In this document: in pieces, positions 34,633-44,295 of the stretch | Layout of the letters: each line of letters begins with the position of its first letter | Position numbering within the stretch: the first letter of the stretch is position 1 | Origin: Ferruginibacter sp. | GTDB taxonomy: Bacteria > Bacteroidota > Bacteroidia > Chitinophagales > Chitinophagaceae | Assembly (NCBI GenBank): GCA_019638525.1 | Contig: JAHBTO010000007.1 | Location: 1 to 64,000, forward strand | Length of the DNA: 64,000 nt | Direction: 5' to 3' | Notes under the pieces: generated by a model | Told to the model about the DNA's origin: nothing | The model's input: only the letters and a program-made list of their open reading frames with translations | Databases searched by the model: none | Position numbers and translations under genes: made by a program

Positions 34633-36792
34633 ATGAAAAAGATTGTCTTCTTCTTTGCTGTACTCATAAATTTTTCTGCACTTGCACAAAGTAGATTACT
34701 TACCATGGAAGATGCTTTGGTGAAGAACAGGACAACCCTGGCACCTGAAAACCTAAAGCAGTTGCAGTTTGTTTATAATACCACTGATTATGTGTACCTG
34801 AAAAAAATAAATAATGAAGATGTTTGGGTGAGGGGAGGGCTTAAAACAATTGCTGAATCTCCTTTTTTAACACTTGGACAGTTGAATGAAAAATTAACTG
34901 CAGCCGGTTACACTGCATTGAAAGCGATGCCTGCTATACAGTTTAATAAAAGTGATGAATGGTTATTTAATATTGATGGAAACAAGGTAGCGATGAACCC
35001 AGCAAACGGCAAAGTGAATGTGTTAATACCCAAATATTACACCGGTAAAGAAAATACAGAGGAAAGTAGTGCAGGTTATATTGCATACCTGGATAATTAT
35101 AATTTATTTGTAGCCATGGGAATGAACGAAAGAAACCAGGTTACTACTGATGGCAGCAAAGACATTGTTTATGCATCATCAGTTCACCGTGATGAATTTG
35201 GAATTTATAAAGGAACATTCTGGAGCAATAACGGAAAGCTGCTGGCATTTTACAGGATGGATCAAAGCATGGTTACCGATTATCCCATTATTAACTGGAC
35301 AACACGGCCAGCAAAAAATGAAAATATCAAATATCCTATGGCAGGAGATAAAAGCCATCATGTAACGGTAGGCGTTTACAACGCTGTTACAAAAAGTCTT
35401 TTGTACCTGAAAACAGGCGAACCTGTAGAGCAATATCTTACAAATATTGCCTGGAGCCCCGATGATAAATATATTTACATTGCTGTGCTGAACAGGGGGC
35501 AAAATCACATGAAGTTGAACCAATACGATGCAGTAACAGGTGATTTTATTAAGACTTTGTTTGAAGAAAAAGATGATAAATATACAGAGCCGCTGGTTCC
35601 TATGTTATTTGTAAAAAATAACCCCAGCCAGTTTATATGGCAAAGTAACCGTGATGGCTGGAATCACCTGTACCTGTATGATATAAATGGAAATTTAATT
35701 AGGCAATTAACAAAAGGAAATTGGGAAGTAACTGACGTAAAGGGCTTTGATGCAACCGGATTGAACCTTAACTACATTTCAACAGAAGAATCTCCCATAA
35801 CCAGAAATTTATACAAGCTGAATATAAAAACGGGGGCCATTGCAAAAATTACAAAAAGCCTTGGAGTGCATACTGTACAAATAAGCACTGATGGTAGTGC
35901 TGTGATTGACAGTTACAGCAGCACAGATGTTCCAAGAAAAATACTGCTTTACCAGGCCAATTCGATGAATAAAAAAGAAAAGTTACTGTTACAGGCTTCA
36001 AATCCGCTTGCAGATTATGCCTTGGGTAGTTTGAATATATTTACCATAAAAAATAATACGGGTATCGACCTGTATTGCAGGATGTTTAAACCAACGGGTT
36101 ACGACAGTACAAAAAAATATCCCGTTATTATATACTGGTATGGTGGCCCTCATGCACAAATGATATTGAATGCATGGAACGGTGGGGCTGGCGATTACTG
36201 GTTTCAGTACATGGCAGAGCGTGGTTATTTAGTTTTTACACTTGATCCACGGGGCAGCGATAACCGTGGAAAAGTATTTGAACAAACTATCTTTCGGCAT
36301 GCAGGCGAACCGCAGATGGAAGACATGATGAGCGGAGTTAATTATTTAACTTCTCTGCCTTTTGTTGATAAAGAAAGGATGGGCTTGTTTGGCTGGAGCT
36401 ATGGAGGATTCTTGACAACAGATTTTGTTCTTAATCACCCCGGTGTATTTAAAGCAGCAGTTGCAGGCGGCCCTGTTATTAACTGGCAGTATTACGAGAT
36501 TATGTATGGTGAAAGGTATATGGATTCGCCGCAGGAAAACCCTGAAGGATATGAAGCAACAAACCTGATAAAACAGGCTTATAAGTTAAAAGACAAACTA
36601 TTGCTTATACACGGACTGCAGGACCCCGTGGTGGTACAGGAAAATTCCGTAAATTTTGTAAAAGCATGTGTTGATGCAGGTGTACAGGTTGATTATATGA
36701 TCTATCCGGGCCATGAACATAATGTGCTTGGAAAGGACAGGGCACATTTGTACCAGAAAGTAACTGATTATTTTATGCAGAATTTAAAATGA
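34633..36792 (+). CDS. S9 family dipeptidyl-peptidase IV-like serine peptidase
   Basis: A 719-residue exported prolyl oligopeptidase-family enzyme with a signal peptide (about 1-18, ending ALAQ). Residues about 75-480 form the DPP-IV N-terminal beta-propeller, with FIWQSNRDGWNHLYLYD typical of DPP-IV. The C-terminal hydrolase domain has Ser589 in GWSYGGF, Asp664 in HGLQDPVV and the catalytic His (696) in GHEHNV. DPP-IV enzymes release X-Pro or X-Ala dipeptides from oligopeptides. A TACATTTG -7 element at 34607-34614 sits 19 bp before the start but without a matching -33. Its TGA is one base from the ATG of the metzincin gene. Confidence 0.93.
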   Translation: MKKIVFFFAVLINFSALAQSRLLTMEDALVKNRTTLAPENLKQLQFVYNTTDYVYLKKINNEDVWVRGGLKTIAESPFLTLGQLNEKLTAAGYTALKAMPAIQFNKSDEWLFNIDGNKVAMNPANGKVNVLIPKYYTGKENTEESSAGYIAYLDNYNLFVAMGMNERNQVTTDGSKDIVYASSVHRDEFGIYKGTFWSNNGKLLAFYRMDQSMVTDYPIINWTTRPAKNENIKYPMAGDKSHHVTVGVYNAVTKSLLYLKTGEPVEQYLTNIAWSPDDKYIYIAVLNRGQNHMKLNQYDAVTGDFIKTLFEEKDDKYTEPLVPMLFVKNNPSQFIWQSNRDGWNHLYLYDINGNLIRQLTKGNWEVTDVKGFDATGLNLNYISTEESPITRNLYKLNIKTGAIAKITKSLGVHTVQISTDGSAVIDSYSSTDVPRKILLYQANSMNKKEKLLLQASNPLADYALGSLNIFTIKNNTGIDLYCRMFKPTGYDSTKKYPVIIYWYGGPHAQMILNAWNGGAGDYWFQYMAERGYLVFTLDPRGSDNRGKVFEQTIFRHAGEPQMEDMMSGVNYLTSLPFVDKERMGLFGWSYGGFLTTDFVLNHPGVFKAAVAGGPVINWQYYEIMYGERYMDSPQENPEGYEATNLIKQAYKLKDKLLLIHGLQDPVVVQENSVNFVKACVDAGVQVDYMIYPGHEHNVLGKDRAHLYQKVTDYFMQNLK

Positions 36793-36793
36793 T

Positions 36794-37465
36794 ATGGGTG
36801 AAGCTGAATTACGGTTTAATGATAGTCAATTGATCCTGCACGCCAGCATCATTATTTATGGAGAAGCTGCAAATGATGCATTGGCTATTCAAATAGCAAA
36901 AGATATTGAAGATCTTTGGAATGAAGCTGATGGCAAAGTAATAATCAGGCAAAATTGGTTTACAAAGAAAAGTTACAGTGTAAGATTTAATATTGAAGGA
37001 CGCTTTGATCCAAATCTAACTCCACAAACTGTTTTCGAAAATACAAACCCACGTAATAATTATTTCCGTATTGAAGAATATGCTAATGGCAATATTTCTT
37101 ATGTAGATGGCATTAATTCAAACACCGGATATTTTAAATTACAAAACCTGCTGGATAATTCATCCACCGCTGCACATGAATTTGGCCATACTATCGGGCT
37201 CGATCATCCGCAAAATCTTGATATACGTGGGCAGGGAACACCGGGAATCATGTACCCCCGTGGTACTATTGTAGATCCGCAGTTTCAATATTATCCCGAT
37301 GTGGCGCCGGGAGAAAAAGGCGGTACACTCAATCCGTTTACACGTAAAGTATTACAAAAGGATATTGATGACCTGAAATTAAACAGCCTTAATTTTGATG
37401 ATAAAGGTTTTGCCGTACTCGGTGGTTTTTCATCTGTATGGCACGATAAGCATATCCCACAATAA
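36794..37465 (+). CDS. Small metzincin zinc peptidase without a visible signal peptide
   Basis: A 223-residue protein with a complete metzincin zinc site HEFGHTIGLDH (128-138: His128, Glu129, His132, His138) and a Met-turn GIMYP (151-155), as in matrixin-like M10 peptidases. The N-terminus is polar, with no signal peptide, lipobox or propeptide cysteine switch. It begins one base after the DPP-IV stop codon, so translation is probably coupled. Possible readings are a cytoplasmic peptidase, an effector-like domain exported by another route, or a matrixin homologue whose export sequence has been lost. Nothing identifies the substrate. Confidence 0.8.
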   Translation: MGEAELRFNDSQLILHASIIIYGEAANDALAIQIAKDIEDLWNEADGKVIIRQNWFTKKSYSVRFNIEGRFDPNLTPQTVFENTNPRNNYFRIEEYANGNISYVDGINSNTGYFKLQNLLDNSSTAAHEFGHTIGLDHPQNLDIRGQGTPGIMYPRGTIVDPQFQYYPDVAPGEKGGTLNPFTRKVLQKDIDDLKLNSLNFDDKGFAVLGGFSSVWHDKHIPQ

Positions 37466-37510
37466 TAATGATCATTTTCAATTATCTTCGGTATTCAATA
37501 AAATGTAGCT

Positions 37511-38434
37511 ATGGAAATACTTAGTATTAAAAGTCTTACAAAAAATTATGGAAGGATAAGGGCATTGGATAATGTAAGTTTTTCTGTACCGGCAAAAACA
37601 GTATTTGGCATACTGGGGCCTAATGGAAGTGGCAAAACAACTTTGTTAGGCATTATTATGGATATTACAAAAGCTACTGCCGGAACTTACACCTGGGAAG
37701 GAGAACAAATAGCTGCAAATGATTTACGAAAGAAAATAGGCACCCTGCTTGAAACACCTAATTTTTACCATTACCTGAGTGCAGAAAGAAATTTAAAAAT
37801 AGCTGCTGCAATTAAGGGCAGGGGCGAAGGAGATATTGAAAAGGTTTTAAAAATTGTAAACCTTTACCAGCGAAAAGAATCTAAATTCCAGACTTTTTCA
37901 TTAGGGATGAAACAGCGCCTGGCAATAGCTGCTGCTTTATTGGGCGATCCCGAAATTTTAGTTTTTGATGAACCCACCAATGGGCTCGATCCTGCAGGTA
38001 TTGCCGAAATAAGGGAGCTTATAAAAGAATTGCACAGGCAGGGTAAAACCATCATCATGGCAAGCCATATACTGGATGAAGTGGAAAAAGTTTGTACACA
38101 TGTAGCCATTATTCAAAAAGGTGTATTAAAAACGGTAAGTTCTGTTTCAGAACTGATGAGTACGGGTGCAAAAGATACAGGCATTAGTGTAGCCATCGAA
38201 TTAAGTGCTGTAGATAATGCAGCTTTGCAAAATATCCTTAAGGAATTAAACGGGGTACAATCGGTAACCGAAGTTGATAACGAATTGCATTTGCTTTGCT
38301 CCGAAAACATTACCGGCGAAATGCTTAATCGTTTTTGTTTTGATAATGGAATTGTACTTAATAAGCTAACGGTAAAAAGAAAATCGCTGGAAACAAGGTT
38401 TCTTGAAATTACCGGCAAACAAAGCGATAAATAA
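37511..38434 (+). CDS. ABC transporter ATP-binding protein
   Basis: A 307-residue ABC ATPase: Walker A GPNGSGKTTL (about 37-46), signature FSLGMKQRL, Walker B ILVFDEPTNGLDP and switch His in MASHILDEV. A C-terminal extension (about 220-307) is typical of exporters of the ABC-2/drug-exporter type. With the permease 25 bp downstream it forms a two-gene exporter of unknown substrate; each would work as a dimer. Confidence 0.92.
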   Translation: MEILSIKSLTKNYGRIRALDNVSFSVPAKTVFGILGPNGSGKTTLLGIIMDITKATAGTYTWEGEQIAANDLRKKIGTLLETPNFYHYLSAERNLKIAAAIKGRGEGDIEKVLKIVNLYQRKESKFQTFSLGMKQRLAIAAALLGDPEILVFDEPTNGLDPAGIAEIRELIKELHRQGKTIIMASHILDEVEKVCTHVAIIQKGVLKTVSSVSELMSTGAKDTGISVAIELSAVDNAALQNILKELNGVQSVTEVDNELHLLCSENITGEMLNRFCFDNGIVLNKLTVKRKSLETRFLEITGKQSDK

Positions 38435-38459
38435 AATACTATACAATTAATTTTTTGTA

Positions 38460-39281
38460 ATGAACAATCTTTTAAAGATAGAATGGCTTAAACTAAAAAA
38501 TTATACTGCCTTTATAGTAATGACAATATTTTTTTTAGTGGGTGTTTTTGCACTTAATTATATAGTGTATACAGTAAATAAAAATATTGTACGTAATGTA
38601 CCGGGCGCAGGCCTTGTTTCATTTTCGCCATATAATTTTCCAAACACCTGGCAATCTACCAGCTATGCAACTGGCTTTATTTTGGTATTACCAGCATTGC
38701 TTTTACTTATGCTTTTTACCAACGAATACAGTTTTAAAACACACCGGCAAAATATTATTGATGGGCTAAGCAGGCAACAATTTATTTCAATAAAATTTGT
38801 TATGGCCTTTATTTTTGCTTTGGTTGCTACTTTACTTGTTTTTATATCGGCATTGCTTTTTGGCCTGGCTTCGGGTACTTCATTTTCGTTTCAGGGTATT
38901 GAAAATGTTGGTTATTTCTTCCTGAAAGCGCTATCCTATAATTTAATTGCTATTTTATTTTCGGTATTAGTTAAGCGAACAGGGTTTGCAATAGGTATTT
39001 TCTTCATTTACCTGGGTGCAGAAAACATCATGTCGCAATTGTTAAATGTATTGAGTATAAAATTGAAAAACGAAAACAAAATAGATATTGGTAATATTGG
39101 CGATTATTTACCGATGAACGCAGCCGATTCGTTACTGGCTTTTCCTGATAATCCAATAAAATCAATGAGCAAAACAATAATGCCTACCGATTATACATGG
39201 GTGGTATTTATCCTGGCAGTGGTATATATTGTTGTATTTTATTTATGGTCACGGCATAAATTTATTAATGCCGACTTGTAG
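38460..39281 (+). CDS. ABC-2 type permease
   Basis: A 273-residue membrane protein with six hydrophobic segments (about residues 18-38, 70-88, 115-140, 150-170, 178-200 and 245-265), the usual count for an ABC-2 permease. The N-terminus MNNLLKIEWLKLKNYTAF and the FTNEYSFKTHRQNIIDGLSR loop are characteristic of this class. It follows its ATPase by 25 bp. The last 17 bp overlap the convergent TIGR01777 gene. Confidence 0.88.
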   Translation: MNNLLKIEWLKLKNYTAFIVMTIFFLVGVFALNYIVYTVNKNIVRNVPGAGLVSFSPYNFPNTWQSTSYATGFILVLPALLLLMLFTNEYSFKTHRQNIIDGLSRQQFISIKFVMAFIFALVATLLVFISALLFGLASGTSFSFQGIENVGYFFLKALSYNLIAILFSVLVKRTGFAIGIFFIYLGAENIMSQLLNVLSIKLKNENKIDIGNIGDYLPMNAADSLLAFPDNPIKSMSKTIMPTDYTWVVFILAVVYIVVFYLWSRHKFINADL

Positions 39282-40203
39282 CTGTTATTAGGTTTTCTAC
39301 TGCAGGGTCAATAGATTTATATTGAAACTTAAAACCTGCATTCAATATTTTTTTACAGCTTACGGTTGCACTTTTCAGTACTTCAATGCTTCGTTGCCCC
39401 AGCATCAACTTTAAAATAATTGAGGGTACATGTATGGGTATATAAAAATGCCTTTTCATTTGTTTTGCTAGGCAAAGCATAAGTTTTTTATTGCTCACGG
39501 GGTTGGGTGCAACTGCATTATAAACTCCGTTGAAGGTTGTATTTTCAATAGCTGTAATAAACATGCTGCACAGGTCATCAATATGTATCCAGCTTACCAT
39601 TTGCCTGCCATTACCTAAAATAGTAGCAACACCAAACCGCATGGGTTTTTTAAATTCTGCAAATGCTCCGCCTGTATTACTTAATACAATTCCTGTTCTT
39701 AATATCACTAATCGTTTTCCTAAATCGGTTACTGGTGTTATACTTTCTTCCCACAACTTACAGGTGTGCCCCAGGAAGCTTTTATCAGCTAAATCATTTT
39801 CTGTAAATGGCGAGGTTTTGTTTTTATCATCGCCATAAAAACCTATGGCACTGCTGCTAATTACTGTTTTTACTTTATTTACATTATTCTTTAAGCTATC
39901 AACAAGCAGGCTACTGCTTTGCGTGCGGCTTTCTTCAATCTCTTTCTTATAAGCTTCGGTCCATTTCTTTTCAACAACACCTGCACCGGCTAAATGAATA
40001 ATAATATCAGCTTTTTGTACGGCATCCAAATCAATTGTTTGTTTTTTTACATCCCATGCAGCATAGTTAAGTTTATCAAAACTCTTTTTACCTGTTATAT
40101 TCCTTGTAAGAATAATAACAGCGTACCCCTTTTTTAATAAGGCTTCGCTTAAAGCTTTTCCAACAACACCTGTGCCGCCTGTTATTAAAACCGTTTGGTT
40201 CAT
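39265..40203 (-). CDS. TIGR01777 family NAD(P)-binding epimerase-like protein
   Basis: A 312-residue atypical short-chain dehydrogenase (SDR39U1/YfcH type). The N-terminal Rossmann motif is VLITGGTGVVGKALSEALL. Family landmarks are IIHLAGAGVVEKKWTEAYK, ISSSAIGFYGDD (with the Tyr of the active site), LRTGIVLSNTGGAFAEFKKP and a C-terminal DUF1731 region (IPIHVPSIILKLMLGQRS). It is cytoplasmic; no substrate is established for this family. On the minus strand upstream lies TAATTTTG (40233-40240), a possible -7 element without a -33. Confidence 0.9.
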   Translation of the reverse strand: MNQTVLITGGTGVVGKALSEALLKKGYAVIILTRNITGKKSFDKLNYAAWDVKKQTIDLDAVQKADIIIHLAGAGVVEKKWTEAYKKEIEESRTQSSSLLVDSLKNNVNKVKTVISSSAIGFYGDDKNKTSPFTENDLADKSFLGHTCKLWEESITPVTDLGKRLVILRTGIVLSNTGGAFAEFKKPMRFGVATILGNGRQMVSWIHIDDLCSMFITAIENTTFNGVYNAVAPNPVSNKKLMLCLAKQMKRHFYIPIHVPSIILKLMLGQRSIEVLKSATVSCKKILNAGFKFQYKSIDPAVENLITATSRH

Positions 40204-40311
40204 TTAAAAAGTTAAAAATGGTTATGTAAAAACAAAATTAATCACATCTTGTTCAAATGTTAGTAAGGCCATTGCTATATAAGTTGTAATTTTAAACCAA
40301 AGTTTTTAAAC

Positions 40312-41835
40312 ATGAACAGGGTAATCTGTATTTTTCTACTTGCTACTTTATTATCAGCCACTTCTTTTGCCCAAACCATTCAATATTCAAACTATGAACG
40401 TGAGGATACCCGTGACATAAATTTTGAGATTATTGGAAAAATGAATAATAAAATTCTGGTGTATAAAAATATCAGGTGGAAACACAAGATAAATATTTAT
40501 GATAACAACATGAATACAATAGAAACAGTGAAACTTGACTTTGTGCCTGAAAAAACATTCAATATTGATTTTGTGGCTTACAGCGATCATTTTATTATGA
40601 TTTATCAATACCAAAAAGGAAACATTTTACATTGCATGGCTGTAAAGATGGATGATAATGCACAAAAGCTTAGTGAGCCGGTGGAAGTAGATACTACCCG
40701 TATTCCCGTGATGTCGAACAATAAGATTTACACAACCATCAGCAGCGAAGACAAGCAAAAAATTATCATTTTTAAAATACAAACCCGCTATCAAAAATTT
40801 AACCTGGCTACCATGTTGTTTGATAACAATATGCAATTGATTAAACGAAGCAGGTATTTAGCCGAATTTAACGACCGGAAAGAAAGCTATGACAATTTTT
40901 TATTAACCAATGATGGTAATTTTATTTTTACTTATGCAAAACAACTGGGTTATCGCGATAACAGCAACTTTCTTTCGCTGATGATGAAAGCACCCTTATC
41001 TGATGATTTTTCGGAAGTTAAAATAAACCTGGATGAAAAATATATTGATGAGGTTAATCTTAAGATAGATAATAGAAATAACCGCTATATCCTAAATACC
41101 TTTTATTACAAAAAAAGCCGTGGTAGTATTGATGGATTATTTACCTATATCTACGATAAAAATGATGATAAGGCTGCTGTTAGTGCATTATTACCTTTTA
41201 ATGATTCATTAAGAGCCGAAGCAAAAACAAGTGGTATGCTTCGTTTTGCATTTGATAATTTTTTTATCAGGCAAATTGTAGTAAAAGGAGATGGTGGATT
41301 TATCCTTACTGCTGAAGATTATAGTAGTGACTCAAGAGGCAGGGATCCTTTTAACAGGTACGATTACCTGTATAATCCTTATTACCCATATTATCCGTAT
41401 TCAATATACCCGGGTGGATATTATTACAATCCATATACAGGCTATTACAGGCCCTCCAGTTTTTACGGCAGCCAAAGCACACGCTATTATTCTGATAATA
41501 TTTTTGTTTTAAGTATAAGCAAAGATGGTATGCCTCAATGGGATAAAATACTGCATAAATCGCAGTTTGATGATGATGATGAAAATTTTCTATCGTTTTT
41601 TACCATGACTTCAGGCAGCGAAATTCATTTCTTATACAATTCGGATAAAAGAAATCAAATTGTAACCGACCAGGGTTTAACTCCTGACGGAGTTTTAACA
41701 AGATATCCCACTTTAAAAAGCCGTGAAAAAGGGTATGAGTTTATGCCCAGCCTTAGTAAGCAAGTGGGTGCCCGGCAATTAATTATCCCTTGCTCGTACC
41801 GGGGTTTTATTTGTTTTGCCAAAGTTGATTTTTAA
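40312..41835 (+). CDS. Secreted protein with a Tyr/Pro-rich insertion
   Basis: A 507-residue protein of unknown function with a signal peptide (about 1-20, ending SFAQ). Most of the chain reads as a beta-rich, possibly propeller-like domain with repeated IYDNNM/LFDNNMQ-type blades. At about residues 345-392 there is a stretch very rich in Tyr, Pro and Gly (for example YNPYYPYYPYSIYPGGYYY), then YSDNIFVLSISKDG resumes the blade pattern. Such a stretch inside a propeller-like protein suggests an exposed adhesive or disordered loop. There is no T9SS tail. Homologues of this type are usually annotated as hypothetical in Bacteroidota. Confidence 0.7.
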   Translation: MNRVICIFLLATLLSATSFAQTIQYSNYEREDTRDINFEIIGKMNNKILVYKNIRWKHKINIYDNNMNTIETVKLDFVPEKTFNIDFVAYSDHFIMIYQYQKGNILHCMAVKMDDNAQKLSEPVEVDTTRIPVMSNNKIYTTISSEDKQKIIIFKIQTRYQKFNLATMLFDNNMQLIKRSRYLAEFNDRKESYDNFLLTNDGNFIFTYAKQLGYRDNSNFLSLMMKAPLSDDFSEVKINLDEKYIDEVNLKIDNRNNRYILNTFYYKKSRGSIDGLFTYIYDKNDDKAAVSALLPFNDSLRAEAKTSGMLRFAFDNFFIRQIVVKGDGGFILTAEDYSSDSRGRDPFNRYDYLYNPYYPYYPYSIYPGGYYYNPYTGYYRPSSFYGSQSTRYYSDNIFVLSISKDGMPQWDKILHKSQFDDDDENFLSFFTMTSGSEIHFLYNSDKRNQIVTDQGLTPDGVLTRYPTLKSREKGYEFMPSLSKQVGARQLIIPCSYRGFICFAKVDF

Positions 41836-41929
41836 AGACCTTCACTGTAGGGTATAAACAGTTTTCATGAAGTAATAATAATTGCTCATTTTTGCTTTTC
41901 ATTTATTGCTCATTGTAATTAAATTTTAA

Positions 41930-42910
41930 GTGACCGGTATCTTTAAAGCCAATAACCCTTATAATAATTTTTTACTTTTATTGTATGCAGTATTACTCAA
42001 ACTGCCTTTGTTCCTGTATCCAAAAGTACCGCAAGCACAGCCAATAGATGGCTTTTTGTACCATGGCTTATTAAACTGGTTACAACCAATAGGAAATAAT
42101 TTTCCACTTATCTATTCATTTATCACTTTTATATTATTGTACAGCCAGGCAATTTATTTTAATAAACTTATCATCGATCATCGTATCATGCAGCGCCCCA
42201 ATTACCTTACAGGCATGTGTTACCTGCTGCTTACATCTGTTTTTACCGAATGGAACAGTTTATCGGCCCCGTTAATCATCAACAGCCTGCTTATTTGGGT
42301 TTGGGCGCAAATGAGTGCGTTATACAGTAATCAAAAACCTAAATCATCTTTATTTAATATCGGCATTGCAATAGGCTTGTGCACATTTTTTTATTTTCCT
42401 TCTTTGTCATTTGTTATTTTGGTGATTTTTGGCCTTGCTATAACAAGGCCTTTTAAGCTTGCAGAATGGCTTATTGCACTTTTTGGTATCATCACACCGT
42501 ATTACTTCCTGCTGGCTTTTATTTTTTTAACCAACAAATGGAAAGGTTATTCATGGCCGGGGATTGCTGTTACCAGGCCGGTATTTGATCAGTCTTACTG
42601 GGCCTTTGCTGCTATTATACTGGTTGGTATTGTAACCATTGCCGGTATTTTTTATGTGCAACAAAATTTTCGCAGGCAGTTAATACAGGCACGTAAAAGC
42701 TGGAACCTTATTTTTTTATACTTGCTTGTAGCCTTATTTGTGCCTTTTGTAAATGCCACACATAATTTTGAATATTGGATTCTATGTGTTGTGCCTATTT
42801 CGGCACTTATGGCTGCGGCTTTTTTTTACCCCCAAAAAAAATGGTTTCCTGTTTCCATACACTGGCTATTGGTGGCTTTTGTAATAGTTATCAATTTCTT
42901 CGTTAGGTAA
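41930..42910 (+). CDS. DUF6427-like polytopic membrane protein
   Basis: A 326-residue inner-membrane protein with about nine hydrophobic segments. It begins MTGIFKANNPYNNFLLL from a GTG start at 41930, the N-terminus typical of the DUF6427 group. The frame has no better ATG before the conserved start. It precedes purQ by 107 bp, and no catalytic motif stands out. Function unknown; assignment to the domain family is by recognition of the N-terminal pattern only. Confidence 0.75.
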   Translation: MTGIFKANNPYNNFLLLLYAVLLKLPLFLYPKVPQAQPIDGFLYHGLLNWLQPIGNNFPLIYSFITFILLYSQAIYFNKLIIDHRIMQRPNYLTGMCYLLLTSVFTEWNSLSAPLIINSLLIWVWAQMSALYSNQKPKSSLFNIGIAIGLCTFFYFPSLSFVILVIFGLAITRPFKLAEWLIALFGIITPYYFLLAFIFLTNKWKGYSWPGIAVTRPVFDQSYWAFAAIILVGIVTIAGIFYVQQNFRRQLIQARKSWNLIFLYLLVALFVPFVNATHNFEYWILCVVPISALMAAAFFYPQKKWFPVSIHWLLVAFVIVINFFVR

Positions 42911-42933
42911 TTAAACCTGTATTAGTACCTTTG
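42903..42933 (+). promoter_or_regulatory. Possible purQ promoter
   Basis: TACCTTTG at 42926-42933 fits the -7 consensus TAnnTTTG exactly. Twenty bases upstream lies TTA (42903-42905), one mismatch from the -33 TTG. The predicted start leaves a leader of roughly 75 nt before purQ. Confidence 0.35.
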
Positions 42934-43017
42934 TATTAACTTATTTACCTGCTGTAGATGAAGAATTTTGTAATATAAACAAAACATACTTACATCTGCA
43001 GCGCATAATTTTTACAA

Positions 43018-43704
43018 ATGAAATTTGGCGTAGTTGTTTTCCCTGGCAGTAATTGCGACAGGGATATGATAGAAGCCCTGCAAAACGATTTACAGCAGGA
43101 AGTGATACAACTTTGGCATAAGGATAAAGATCTTAGCATGTTTGCTAAAGATGACTGCATAGTTTTGCCCGGTGGCTTTAGTTATGGCGATTACCTGCGT
43201 TGCGGCGCTATTGCCCGTTTTAGCCCTATGATGCAAAGCGTAATTGAATTTGCAGGCAAGGGCGGAAAAGTATTAGGTGTATGTAACGGTTTCCAGATAT
43301 TGTGTGAAAGTGGTTTATTACCGGGGGTATTGTTACGCAACAGCCAGCAACAGTTTGTTTGCAAAAATATTTTTATGAAGGAAGTTGCATCTGAAGATGG
43401 GCCTGGCCATTCGTCAATGCCTGTTTGTATACCCGTAGCACATGGCGAAGGCCGTTTTTTTGCCGATGAAAAAACATTGGATGAAATGGAAATGCACAGG
43501 CAGGTAATGTACCGCTATTGCGATGATAAAGGCACCATCAACCAGGCTGCAAACCCCAATGGTGCCATTCATAATATTGCCGGTATCTGTAATAAGCAAA
43601 GAAATGTTTTTGGTATGATGCCACACCCTGAAAGGGCTTGTAGTGCCGCATTAGGAAATGAAGATGGGAAAAAAGTGTTTAATCACCTGTTTGGAATAAA
43701 TTAA
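43018..43704 (+). CDS. purQ: Phosphoribosylformylglycinamidine synthase subunit PurQ
   Basis: A 228-residue class I glutamine amidotransferase that supplies ammonia to FGAM synthase in de novo purine synthesis. Family motifs are FPGSNCDRDM (8-17), LPGGFSYGDYLRCGA (50-64), nucleophile Cys89 in GVCNGFQ and the His203/Glu205 pair in MPHPERA. Length is normal for the small separate subunit found with PurL and PurS; neither partner lies in this window. Confidence 0.96.
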   Translation: MKFGVVVFPGSNCDRDMIEALQNDLQQEVIQLWHKDKDLSMFAKDDCIVLPGGFSYGDYLRCGAIARFSPMMQSVIEFAGKGGKVLGVCNGFQILCESGLLPGVLLRNSQQQFVCKNIFMKEVASEDGPGHSSMPVCIPVAHGEGRFFADEKTLDEMEMHRQVMYRYCDDKGTINQAANPNGAIHNIAGICNKQRNVFGMMPHPERACSAALGNEDGKKVFNHLFGIN

Positions 43705-43783
43705 CAGTATTTAAAGGTAATGACAGGGTTTGCACAATCTGTTCCATTGATAATTTCGTAGTTTTGCTAAAAATAATACGAAC

Positions 43784-44239
43784 ATGAAAAGAATCTTTAC
43801 TCTTTTAGGTTTTATGATGATGGCCGGCTTTGCAAAGGCACAGATAAACAATCCTGTAACGTGGACATATAGTGCAAAAAAAGTTGCAGATAAGGTATAC
43901 GAAATTCATATGACTGCAAATATTGATGGTAACTGGCATTTATATGCACAGGATGCCGGTGAAGGCCCCGAACCAACAACCTTTTCTTTTACTGCCAATC
44001 CGCTAATAACTTTTGATGGTAAAGTGAAAGAAGTAGGCAAGCTTGAAAAATCGTACGATAAAAATTTTAATTCAGTTTTAAAATATTATGCAAAGAAGGT
44101 TGACTTTGTTCAAAAAATAAAAGTGAAATCATCGGTGGCAACTGTAGTAAAAGGTACGGTTAATTATATGGTTTGTAACGACCGGCAATGCCTGCCTCCC
44201 AAAGATGTACCCTTTAGTGTAAAAGTTGGTGGAAAATAA
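43784..44239 (+). CDS. Stand-alone DsbD-alpha (disulfide reductase N-terminal) domain protein
   Basis: A 151-residue exported protein (signal about 1-19, ending AKAQ) consisting of the immunoglobulin-like N-terminal domain of DsbD. It keeps the redox pair as CNDRQC in YMVCNDRQCLPPKD, which receives electrons from the DsbD membrane domain and passes them to periplasmic partners. The DsbD gene follows after a terminator-like hairpin and carries a degenerate copy of this domain without these cysteines. The two products therefore probably work together. A TAGTTTTG -7 element lies at 43759-43766, 17 bp before the start. Confidence 0.85.
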   Translation: MKRIFTLLGFMMMAGFAKAQINNPVTWTYSAKKVADKVYEIHMTANIDGNWHLYAQDAGEGPEPTTFSFTANPLITFDGKVKEVGKLEKSYDKNFNSVLKYYAKKVDFVQKIKVKSSVATVVKGTVNYMVCNDRQCLPPKDVPFSVKVGGK

Positions 44240-44255
44240 AATCGCTTTATCATAT

Positions 44256-44283
44256 TTCCCGATTGTTTAGTCGGGAATTTTTA
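44256..44283 (+). terminator. Intrinsic terminator between the DsbD-alpha gene and dsbD
   Basis: The stem TTCCCGA/TCGGGAA with an 8-nt loop is followed by TTTTTA. It lies 16 bp after the stop codon and 13 bp before the dsbD start, so it may attenuate read-through and reduce dsbD expression relative to the small partner. Confidence 0.7.
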
Positions 44284-44295
44284 TAAATTATAAGT

